This document shows positions 42,391 to 52,884 of a DNA stretch of 64,000 nt, piece after piece. A model generated the notes under the pieces. It saw nothing but the letters and a program-made list of their open reading frames with translations. It searched no databases and had not been told where the DNA came from. The stretch's first letter is position 1. Every line of letters begins with the position of its first letter. Origin of the DNA: Linum tenue (Eukaryota; Streptophyta; Magnoliopsida; Malpighiales; Linaceae); assembly GCA_946122785.1 (NCBI GenBank), contig CAMGYJ010000002.1, positions 23,224,492 to 23,288,491 of the forward strand, written 5' to 3'. A program made the position numbers and the translations under genes.

Positions 42391-45226
42391 TCAGAGACCT
42401 GCTCTTTGATTACTCGCTTCATCTTGAAATAGTTTACTTGACACTTGTCTTGGAGAAAGGCCTGCAAAGTTGCCCCTGCCAGTACTATGAACGTCTTCCA
42501 AAACAAAACCACCTTTGCTGCTGCTGCTGCTGCTGCTGCTACTATGTCTCTGCTGAAATCTTCTGCCCTCGGGGAGATAAGGCCCGCCAGTCCACAGGCT
42601 GTTTCGCGACTGCGTGATGCCCGACGAAGGGAACCTTGAAGGTGCAGAGTACTGACCGCCATCCGTTCTTCGCCATAACTTCGAACTAAAAAATTCTGTC
42701 CCAGGGAGCTTGCAGCATGCCTTATTATCGGCTGGGCTGGTTTCAGGTATCCTTCCTCTTGATACAGCCAAGTCGTGTGATATTTCATTCAATGCCATTT
42801 CCAGACCATGCACTCTCGTCTCCAAAGAGTTTATCCCACTCTGGGAGCTCCCCATGAAACTCTAAATTCCCAAGCAAACAAGAGAATTACAGTTAAAAAA
42901 TCAGTTCATTTCCTCATATTATAGGGACATATAAGTTTGACACTGCAATCTGCAAGACCATTTAGGCCTGCCTCAAGGTGAACATTTATTTTCACAGGTG
43001 AAATGTTGATATAAAGGCTTACAAGTTACTAACTCTAGGATAAGGTGGATGTTTACATCACATTAGTTAATACTTGGCCAATCCTTGCGGTAAAAATTGA
43101 CCTTCTCAGCATTGTGAAAGACAAGTAGGGACTATCTCATTTGACAAACTAGTCCCAAGTCGGAACGGAAGATGTGAATGAAGTATGAAGTAAATGACAC
43201 CCAACAAACAACAGCTAACTGACAAATAAGAGTTTTACTGGGATCCAGACTTGGGAAATTGCTCGAATTTGACTTTGATGTAGAGAGGTCAAAAGTAACC
43301 AATACAAAAGATGAGAATCTTGTACCTGGAGAAGGTCCAAAAGATTGGATTGCTGGGTTTCAATCTGAACAAGTTGTTGACGTATCAAGGACAGATCCTC
43401 CATCTCTTTGGGATTCTCATACATACCTTCAGCAGGATTGTTCAACCCGGTTCCTCCTTTGGCTGCGTAACACATTTCATCATCACCTTCCTCATCGTAG
43501 TCATAAGGAACCACCCTCGACCCAGATCCGAACCCACCAAATTTGTGAGGTTTGTGATGAGCAACGCGGTTGCTGCTGCTGCTGCTGAAGAGCACCCGCT
43601 TTGTTTCTGGGCTCGAGCCCCCATTCCTAACTTCATCAGCCGATTTCAGGACCTTTGGAGCTTGTAACTTGATGTCATCCTCACAGGGCTTATCTTGTGC
43701 TGGTACAGCAACTTCAGTTTTCCAATTGGAAGAAGGCCTCATGTGGTCCACCTTCTGAAGCATTGCCGGCCTTGAATTGCTGTCATTACTCTTCACAGGG
43801 CTTTGCTTCTTGGCTGTGGTCACCACCGAAGAAGCATCCGATGGAGGGGACCTATTGGGCGGTGGGAAAGACTTCCTTGATGAAGGAGAGGGTGTTTTAT
43901 AGCCAACGTTGGTAGAACTTCTGATGCATCCGCCATTACCATTATCTGGTCCCCGTGAAGAAACCCCCAAAACAAAGAAAGCAGAGAAAAATGGATGAAG
44001 TCAAGCATTTAGAATATCTGTCCCCAATATTGAATGGGATAAGAAAAGGCACTCAAAAAGCTCAAACATCATTACATTATGATAGAAGAACACTATCCAT
44101 TGACAATATTTCCTTTGCCAATTTCATGGATTCCATGAATGACACGACCAATTGACAGCCATTAACGAAACGCCATGAAATGCTTCTTACCTCCTCCTGA
44201 AGAAGATGTAGAGAGACTTGAAACTGAAATCTCTTGGCCAGAACCACCCTCTACCTCCTTCCACAAGTCCAGGGCACGGTTCATAGTCTCTCGAACAAGC
44301 TTTACCTGTTAGATGGGAAAAAGAACCAAGCCAGAAACTCCATTTTTCAATTCCCCAATCGAACGCCCAATTTCGAAGAAATCGAACGAGTTTCTTACCT
44401 TATCAAACCTCCTGTTCTCCAAAGAGAACAAACACGAAGTTCTATGATCCTTGGCTGCTTCTTTCTCCGCAACTGCTATCTTCCCCAGTGCCTCGGCAGC
44501 AGCCTTCCTGGCCGCCCAATCTTCAGAGCTCAATAGGTCAACCAAACAGGGAACCAACCAATCCAAAACGCTCTTACTCGCTGCGCCTCCGACGCCCACA
44601 ATATTCCCAATCACGCTCAACAACGCGGCTTTGGGCTTGAATCCTTCTCCCTTCACCAGCTTGCAAAGCCTCGGCAGCACCTTCCTCAGCTGCTCAACTC
44701 CCGGCTCCGGCGCCGCCTCGATCGCCGCCGCCAGGCACATCGCGGCTCCGATCTGAGAGTTCGGATCTTGCTCCACCGTCAGCATCTCTATCAGCGGCTT
44801 CGAGACGGCGGCGAAGGGAGGCTGCGTGATCTGAGACGACATGGCGGCGGCGGCCTCGACGCAGGCCGACCGGACGGCTGAGTCCGGGTCCCGGAGGCGG
44901 CGGACGACGGTGGACACCATCTTGGAGAGGTGAGGAGACAGCGAGTTCCCGTGGGAGTGGGAGAGGAGAGTTAACAGGCCGACGCATTGCCTTCGGACGG
45001 GAGATTTGGAGGTGGAATCGGTGTTGTGGATACAGTTGAGGAACGGAGAAAACGAGTCGTGAGTCAAGCTCTGAGCGATCGACTCGAGCTCGGCCGTGGC
45101 GACGGCGAGGGTGTCCCGGTCGGAGAGCTTGTTCAGGCAGGCTATGACTCGTTGCTTGAGATCGCTGCTGGCGGGACTCGCCGCCGGAGGTGCTGAGATC
45201 GGCGAGGATCGTCTCTGCGGAGACAT
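42391..45226 (-). CDS. TORTIFOLIA1/SPIRAL2-like microtubule-associated protein, probably 3'-truncated
   Basis: Four minus-strand exons (45226-44399, 44305-44191, 43945-43326, 42861-42391) with GT-AG junctions give 677 residues. Residues ~20-275 form the N-terminal HEAT/TOG-like array of the plant TOR1/SPR2 family (SSDLKQRVIACLNKLSDRDT, DPDSAVRSACVEAAAAMSSQ, GFKPKAALLSVIGNIVGVGG, LSSEDWAARKAAAEALGKIA). KLVRETMNRALDLWKEVEGG, a Ser/Pro-rich linker and a coiled segment (RQQLVQIETQQSNLLDLLQ...SQSGINSLETRVHGLEMAL) follow. Such proteins bind cortical microtubules and control growth direction. The frame stops at a TGA (42391-42393), yet related codons continue beyond it, and the family's conserved C-terminal region is not found. 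A CAG/AGC microsatellite encodes Ser9. It is closest, by gene order, to Arabidopsis TOR1L4. Whether it is functional is uncertain. Confidence 0.85.
42517..42541. repeat. (GCT)n microsatellite in TOR1L exon 4
   Basis: Eight consecutive GCT triplets on the plus strand encode a run of serines on the minus strand. Such tracts vary in length by slippage and the run lies in a disordered part of the protein. Confidence 0.9.
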
Positions 45227-46820
45227 CGGTTTTCTACTTCAAAATTAATTCTCTCTATGGTGGATTAGTTCACATTTGAGTCGCCGCTGACGCCGCCGGT
45301 AGCAGTGGTTTCTTCCGTGGGCGGTGGCGTCGGTCCTTTTTGGGGATTTGGCGGTAGATTTTGACGGAGGGAGAGAGATGGCGGTTGCTTGGTAGCAAGT
45401 TTTGCGAAGTGTCAGGGAAATGAGCATTTAAATGTTGCCAGAGGGCAGGAGGTCAGGAGACAGTAATAATTATTTATTTACAATTATTATAATATTTTTC
45501 TTTAAGTTCCTCGGCTGCATTATTTTCCACTGCAAATGATTTATTAGTTATAAGAGAAGAGAATTGTTTTAAGAAAAATGAAAGTAGTTAACATATATGT
45601 ATTTTTGGATAAAATCAATATATGGATGCTGGAATGAGTTGGGAAGTGTAATGGGTTTTCTGGAACTTTTTGTCTTATTTCCCCACTTAACATCGCATTA
45701 ATCATTCAATTTATTCCTTTAATAAATAATTAAATGTGATTTTTTTATGAAACGATATAATAACTAAATAATTTATTTTAAACAAAATGATGGCAATATA
45801 TTTTGAAAAACAGTATGATAATCAAATCGTTAATTTTTTATGCGGTTCAATGTTAGTGAACTTGTTTTTAAGAAGGTTAATAGCCTTTGATCAATGTACC
45901 ACTTCATGTAAGTATTGATTTGGATTCTGAGAACGTACAATCCAAATTCACGTGGCCATGTTACATCGAGCTCGAAACCTAAACCTATCCTTGCACTCTA
46001 CGAATATCAAAGATCCATTTACAAATGCACATTACTATGTTAATAATATGAATACAAAGTGAAAACCACAAACTAATATATCATCTAATCTAATGCATGC
46101 TAATAGAGCAACATAATCTACGTGAGACATGGTTGATTTGGGGGGGGGGATCCATTTGGAGTCGAGACAGAAAGAGAGTCGAAGTAGTGAAGAACTATAA
46201 AGTTCTTGATGGTTGCTAACCACCAGAAAGGTTGGGAGATTTTGGAGGGAAGTCTTATTAAACGAGAAGTTCAAAACAAAAAATCAGAGTACGAGAATGA
46301 GCTATCGAGTCAATTAACCCCCCTAATATGGAAATGTGTGACGATATTGGAATTGAAAGAAGTCCCTTGAAATTGAGATAGGCGTAAATAAAAACTAGTC
46401 GAAGATACTGGTTGAGAAGTATTAGGTTAGAATTTATATCAGCTCGATTCGAGTCGAAAACATGGAATTACCTCTTTGCCTTTTCTCTCCTCCTAAAATG
46501 GGAGTTATCTATATTTAGAGATTCTCTATGCTTACCCTCTCAAACGTCTTCTTGCAAACTTCTTCTAGAGTTCGAGGCGCCTATCCACTAGAAGTGATGC
46601 CTTGTCCTCAAACTCTCCTAACCCAAATGAACCTTCATCGTTTGGGCTCAAAGAAATATTAAGAAGTAAAATTAAAATTAAATAGAAATTAAAGCTCGAC
46701 ATAATCTCTTTTCTTGCATTGCATGGCATTTGCTCGAGGATGAAAACTTTATTTAACTCACGCGACCTGATCTAATATGTTTTGCATTTTTGTTCCACCG
46801 TTGTGTCTGTCTGGGGAATT
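45227..46820. promoter_or_regulatory. 5' flank of the TOR1L gene and AT-rich spacer
   Basis: The first 200 bp hold the leader of the TOR1L gene on the minus strand. Beyond that the sequence is AT-rich with a G9 run at 46141-46149. No other gene is recognised up to the copia element. Confidence 0.4.
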
Positions 46821-46825
46821 ACTTC

Positions 46826-47230
46826 TATTGGACTGAATCTCAGCTGTCAAGAAATCCTAGCTGCACAAGGATTGGAGAGGCGCCAAGAAGTAAGTTTGAA
46901 TGTTTGAAATAGAGTCTGTCATTGCTCATAGCGGTGTCGTTTGAGTCAGGTTAATTAAGCGAGTCTGTGAAATAAGGGAAACTGCGTCGTTTGCAGGTTT
47001 ACCAAGTCAGTACTTCATGTTTGGTTAAGTGTTGATCAAGTCCTAAGAGTAGTTGTTAGCTGATTGAACTCTGGTAGTTGAGTAAGTGTTTAGCAGATCG
47101 TGGAAGCCTTGGTTTCAGGGTAGTGGGTCATTGGTAGTAGCCAAATGTTGTGGCTTGCACCTCGTGTATATATTCAGAAGTTTCTCATTCAATAAAGAAA
47201 TGTCAGATTGCAGCACAGAGGTAGTTTACA
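46826..47230 (+). repeat. 5' LTR of the copia element
   Basis: Starts TATTGGACTG, where the 3' copy has TGTTGGACTG, so the terminal TG has mutated here. It ends GTTTACA. A TATATATT box (47167-47174) and AATAAA signal (47191-47196) mark the promoter and polyadenylation parts. Confidence 0.95.
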
Positions 47231-47409
47231 TTTGGTATCAGAGCCTTCTGCAAGCTGTAACCAACGAGAGATTGTTTGATTGAGTGAAACTGAGTGATTA
47301 AAATTGCAGGATCTGGGTCAGGGAAACACGAGAGAATATTGGTGAGGAAATCAACACAGGGTGAGTGGTGTTTGAGGTCTGAAGGCCATTGTTTGATAAC
47401 TGCAGAACC

Positions 47410-50400
47410 ATGAGTGACAATGTAGGGTTCTCACAAGTGGGGCTCCCCAAATTTGATGGTGATTACGACCATTGGAGCTTACTAATGGAAAATCTTCTTA
47501 GATCAAAGGAGTATTGGGGAGTTGTCAGTGAAGGAATTCAGGAACCAGCAACAGGTGTTGTGTTATCTGCTGCAGAATCTAAAAGCCTGGTTGATCTCAG
47601 ACTCAAAGACTTGAAGGCAAAGAACTACTTGTTCATTTCCATTGACAAGACAATTCTCAAGACCATCACTGCCAAAGCTACTGTCAAGCAGTTATGGGAT
47701 GCCATGAAAGTCAAGTACCAAGGAAGTGCTCGTGTTCAGAAAGCCCAGTTGCAGGCTCTCAGAAGAACATTTGATGTTCTTGAGATGAAAGAAGGTGAGA
47801 CTATCACTGCCTACTTCAGTAGGGTAATGATTGTAGCCAATGATATGCGAAATTGTGGTGAGGATATGCATGATGTTAAGATTGTGGAAGAAATCTTAAG
47901 GACATTGACAGAGAGATTCAATTATGTTGTCTGTTCCAATGAAGAGTCTAAGGACATAGAAACTCTATCTGTTGATGCCCTTCAGAGCTCACTGCTAGTG
48001 CATGAGCAAAAGTTTCATAAGAAATCCATTAATGAAGAGGATCAGGCATTAAGGATCTCACATGAGTTTGCTGGAAGGGGAGGAAGAGGTCCTGGCAGCA
48101 GAGGTAGCTATCAGGGCTATCAAGGTAGAGGAAGAGGTGGTAGAGGCTGGAATAAAGGAAATATTGAGTGTTTCAAATGTCATAAACTAGGACATTATCG
48201 TAGTGAATGTCCTGAGTGGTATAATAACCAACAAGCTCACTATTCTAGCACTCAGAATGAGATGACAGATGATGTCCTGCTGATGGCCTTCCTAGAAGAC
48301 AGTAAGATGAAGAACATGTCAACCTGTTGGTTTTTGGACTCAGGTTGCAGCAACCACACGAGTGGTGAGAAAAAATGGTTTGAGCATATTGATGCTAAGT
48401 CAACTGGAAAGATCAGATTGGGAGATGACAGCAGACTTGATGTGGCTGGTAACGGGACAGTAAGACTGCAACTTGGGAAACTATCCTTGGTGATACAAGA
48501 TGTATTCTTTCTTCCAAGACTCAAGACTAACCTGTTGAGCATGGGACAATTACAAGAGAAGGGACTGGAGTTTTTGGTTAAGAAGAATGTCTGCAGGATC
48601 TTTCATGAAGACAAAGGTTTCTTATTGGAAACCAAGATGCAGTCTAACAGAATGTTCATACTGCAGCCTGAAGCAGAAGCAACTGAAGCAACTGGCAGAA
48701 CAGAAATTCAATGCCTTCAAACCAACAAAACCAAGGAAGCAACCCTGAATCTCTGGCATAGAAGGTTTGGTCACTTGAATCCTCAAGGACTACTGCAGGC
48801 TCAGAAGAAGAAACTGATACAAGGTATTCCTGACTTGAAAGGTGAAGTGGGCATTTGCTCTACTTGTCAGCTTGGAAAGCAAACCAGACAACCATTTCCC
48901 AAGAAAAGCACATGGAGAGCTACTGAAAGGTTACAATTGGTGCATGCAGACCTATGTGGACCCATCACCCCAACCTCCAATGGAGGTAAAAGGTACATTT
49001 TCACCTTGAAAGATGATTACAGCAGGAAATTATGGGTATACTTTCTTAGAGCCAAGTCTGAAACTTTAGAATGGTTCAGAAAGGTTGTGCTTCAAGTAGA
49101 GAAGGAAACTGGATCTTCACTTCTCTGTCTCAGAACTGATAGGGGAGGAGAGTTTCTGCTAAATGAGTTTAACTCCATGTGTGATGAAGTTGGAATGAAA
49201 AGGAAGTTAATAGCAGCTCTTACCCCACAACAAAATGGAGTAGCTGAGAGGAAGAATAGAACCACTATGAACATGGTTCGATGTATGCTAAAAGACACTA
49301 AAGTACCTGCTGGTTTTTGGCCAGAGGCTGTCAACTGGACCACACATGTCTTGAACAGATGCCCTACTGCTGCAAATCAAGGAAAAAATCCTCAAGAGTT
49401 GTGGACAGGAACAGCTCCATCTGTAGCTCATTTCAAGGTCTTTGGATGTGTTGCATATGCTCATGTCCCAGACCAGCAAAGGAAGAAGCTGGATGATAAA
49501 AGCACTCAGTGCTATTTCCTTGGCATCTCTTCAGAATCTAAAGCCTACAGCCTTTATAATCCTGCTACTAAGAAAATAGTGGTAAGCAGGGATGTGCTGT
49601 TTGATGAGAGTAAAGGATGGAAATGGGACTCAGAGGTTCAACCTGTTTCAATCAATATAATGTGGGAAGGAAGTGAAGAAGTTTGGTCAGACTCAGATGG
49701 AGAAGAGGGGCCAGTAGTGACAAACACACCTGATCATGCTTCCACTAAAGCTGAATCAGAACCAACCAGCCCTGCAACTCCAACAACTCAAGTAACCAGC
49801 ATAGAAGAAGAAGAATAAAATTCAGGTGATGAGAGGAATAATGAACTTGGACCTAGAAACAGAAAGCCACCTGGTCATCTAAGTATATATGATTGCAGCC
49901 ATGCAGATTCTGAAGAATTAGATTGGCTAGTTATGGTGGCCACCACTGAAGATCCACAAACATATGAGGAAGCTGCTGGTGATCCCATCTGGGATGTAGC
50001 AATGCAACTGGAAATGAGTGCAATTGAGAAAAATGATACATGGGAACTCACTGTCTTACCTCATGGCATTATTCCTATTGGTTTAAAGTGGCTCTACAAG
50101 ACCAAGCTGAAAGAAGATGGGACACTGGATAAGAAGAAGGCAAGGCTAGTGGCTAAGGGTTATGCTCAGAGGGCAGACATTGACTACACTGAAGTCTTTT
50201 CCCCAGTAGCCAGGTGGGATACAATCAGAACTCTCCTGGCACTGGCTGCCTATCATGGTCTAACCGTTTGGCAGTTAGATGTTAAAAGTGCCTTTCTTCA
50301 TGGAGAGTTAACTGAAGATGTCTATGTTGAGCAACCACAAGGGTTTGTGGTTGCTGGGGAGGAAACCAAGGTCTATAAGTTGAAGAAAGCACTCTATGGA

Positions 50401-51770
50401 TTGAAACTGGCTCCAAGAGCCTGGTACAACAGGGTGGAAAGTTACTTTCTCAGTACTGGTTTTGAGAAATGTCAACATGAAGCAACTCTGTTCATCAAAA
50501 GAACTGAGAAAGGAGTGCTGATAGTGAGTTTATATGTGGATGATGTCATGTATCTCAGCACAAACAATGAAATGGTTGAAGAGTTCAAACAGTCAATGGA
50601 AAATGAGTTTGAAATGACTGATCTGGGAAAGATGAGGTATTTTCTGGGAGTAGAAATAATACAAAGTGAGGCTGGCATCTTCATTTGTCAACAGAAGTAT
50701 GCAAGAGAAGTATTGGACAAGTTCAATTTGCAGGAATGTAACCATGTGCATGTCCCCATTGCACCTGGTACAAAATTGACCAAGGCTGGAGATGGATACC
50801 CAGTAGATACTACTGAATACAAGAAGCTGATTGGGAGTCTTCTTTATCTCACTGCAACCAGACATGATCTCATGTTTGTAGTTTGCTTGCTGAACAGGTT
50901 TATGGAGACCCCAACTCGACAGCACATGCTAGCAGGGAAGAGAGTGTTGAGGTATTTGAAAGGAACTCTAAAGCATGGCATTATGTATCATAGGAACAAT
51001 GGGGAGGACTGTTTGTATGGCTATACAGACAGTGATTATGCTGGGGACATTGATAGCAGGAAAAGCACAAGTGAGTACCTATTTTTCATAGCTGGAGGGG
51101 CTGTCTCTTGGGCATCTAAGAAGCAGCCAGTGGTAACTCTGTCAACCACTGAGGCAGAATTCATTGATGCTGCCTATTGTGCAGCACAATGTGTGTGGCT
51201 GAGAAGAATTATAAGTGATCTAGGCTGGCAAGAGTGTGTGAATGTGTTATAAACGCGCTGCTACGGATCGAGAAATCGCCGGAATCGACAAAGCAAGAAT
51301 ACGAAAGCGAGAATCGAAAACACGACACACGATTTACGTGGTTCACTAACACGGTGTGTGTTAGCTACGTCCACGGGCGAGAGAGAGCCGATTTCACTAT
51401 ATCGAGGAGATTACAGATTACATAGGAGTATGAGAAGTATTTATAGTACTTCTCCATGTGGGCCCGATTACCAGTCGTAGCTGCTGATAGTCTGATTCAA
51501 GTCACATCAACAGAATGGGACTACAGTTATACTGTGTGACAATAGCTCAACCATTAAGCTATCTAAGAATCCTGTGTTCCATGGCCGAAGCAAACACATA
51601 AATGTTAGGTTTACTTTCTCAGAGATCTGGCAAAAGATGGGGTTGTGGAATTGAGGTACTGTGGAACTCGGGACCAAGTGGCTGATATCATGACAAAGGC
51701 ATTGAAGATAGAGACATTTCTCAAACTGAGAAGCAAGCTGGGAATCTGTGATCTTGATGAAGTTGCATAG
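47410..51770 (+). pseudogene. copia gag-pol polyprotein, disrupted
   Basis: The frame opens at 47410 (MSDNVGFSQVGLPKFDGDYD; an upstream in-frame ATG at 47389 also exists). It contains the copia gag core, a CCHC knuckle CFKCHKLGHYRSEC (about 48170-48211), protease DSG (near 48338), a GAG-pre-integrase HHCC segment (WHRRFGHLNPQG...CSTC), an integrase D,D,E core (HADLCGP, LRTDRGGEF, TPQQNGVAERKNR), reverse transcriptase with YVDDV (50532-50546), and an RNase H domain with TDSDYAGD. A single TAA (49816-49818) splits integrase from reverse transcriptase while the same frame stays open on both sides. A 268-bp LTR insertion interrupts the RNase H domain at 51245, and a one-base loss near 51611 shifts the last part, which ends at a TAG at 51768. 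It cannot make full-length protein. Confidence 0.93.
51245..51512. mobile_element. nested solo LTR (268 bp)
   Basis: Begins TGTTATAAACG, ends CACATCAACA (TG...CA), and is bracketed by a perfect 5-bp duplication GAATG at 51240-51244 and 51513-51517, inside the copia RNase H region. It contains the GATTTACGTGGTTC and TACGTCCACGGGC words common in plant LTRs and a TATTTATAG box. No primer site or coding region, so a solo LTR left by recombination is the simplest reading. Confidence 0.88.
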
Positions 51771-51840
51771 CTGAGAGGAGCAGAGGAGGATGCAGTGAAC
51801 TGAAGCCTAAACCAGATGGGCTTCAGTTCAGGGGAGGATA

Positions 51841-52245
51841 TGTTGGACTGAATCTTTGCTGTCAAGAAATCCTAACTGCACAAGAATTGGAGAGGCACCA
51901 AGAAGTAAGTTTGAATGTTTGAAATAGAGTCTGCCGTTGCTCAAAGCGGTGTCGTTTGAGTCAGGTTAATTAAGTGAGTCTGTGAAATAAGGGAAACTGC
52001 GTCGTTTGCAGGTTTACCAAGTCAGTACTTCATGTTTGGTTAAGTGTCGATCAAGTCCTAAGAGTAGTTGTTAGCTGATTGAACTCTGGTAGTTGAGTAA
52101 GTGTTTAGCAGATCGTGGAAGCCTTGGTTTCAGGGTAGTGGGTCATTGGTAACAGCCAAATGTTGTGGCTTGCACCTCGTGTATATATTCAGAAGTTTCT
52201 CATTCAATAAAGAACTGTCAGATTGCAGCACAGAGGTAGTTTACA
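51841..52245 (+). repeat. 3' LTR of the copia element
   Basis: Starts TGTTGGACTG directly after the polypurine tract and ends GTTTACA before the ACTTC duplication. It has the same length as the 5' LTR, with about 14 differences, mostly transitions. Confidence 0.95.
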
Positions 52246-52250
52246 ACTTC

Positions 52251-52884
52251 TTCTAGTTATGCACGCATGCCTCACCTACCATAATCTTGAGTGGTTCTAT
52301 CTCTTCTCTTTTTCTTTTTAACTGGTGTTATTTTTTACTCATCGATTTTGATTGCTCGTGCTTAAATTAAAGCGAGCATAATCTCATAAATAATTTTAGT
52401 TCATTGGTAAGAGCATTCTCTAATATTTCTTATTTGAAAATTGATTTTCTTTGTTGTTGATACGCAAAGATCATATTTTTGTTTCCTTTTGACACAAAGC
52501 AAATACACATTTTGGATATCTTTATTATGACAGTAAATTGAGAAGACTATTGTTTATATCAAATGAGATACATGCATTGATAATAAACATTTTGTTGTTC
52601 GATACGGAGAGCATACTATTAGGTTAATCAACAATCTTTCCTTTGGATTGCATAATCCAATGTGTTCTCCATGATCTTGGTATAGAGTCATGCATTCAAT
52701 CGACATGGGAACTAGATCAATTTTTCTTTGCTCAAAAGTATGTTTCCCTGGAAGGTTGTTTAATACAAGGAAGGCCAATTGTTTTTTTTTTTATTCAGAT
52801 GCAAGTTATATCATCTAATCAATTAATTGGCATGCCTTTCTTGTGTTGGAGTCATTTCCATGAAAACTCACGAGTGAAATGAAC
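52251..52884. other. unassigned spacer
   Basis: AT-rich DNA between the copia element and the LINE; a 79-codon open frame has no domain. It may include 5' sequence of the LINE, which I cannot identify. Confidence 0.3.

Larger units (their letters stand above)
46826..52245 (+). mobile_element. Ty1-copia LTR retrotransposon, near full length
   Basis: Two 405-bp LTRs bound the element (46826-47230 and 51841-52245), with a 5-bp target duplication ACTTC at 46821-46825 and 52246-52250. A primer site TGGTATCAGAGCC (47233-47245) complementary to initiator tRNA-Met and a polypurine tract (GGGGAGGA, 51831-51838) lie next to the LTRs. The domain order gag, protease, integrase, reverse transcriptase, RNase H is that of copia elements. 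The LTRs differ at about 14 positions by eye (about 3.5%), so the insertion is of intermediate age. It is defective. Confidence 0.96.

Noticed and set aside
47233..47245. tRNA-like sequence TGGTATCAGAGCC, also at 60542 and in reverse at 7356
   Set aside because: These are primer-binding sites complementary to the 3' part of initiator tRNA-Met, next to LTRs, not tRNA genes.
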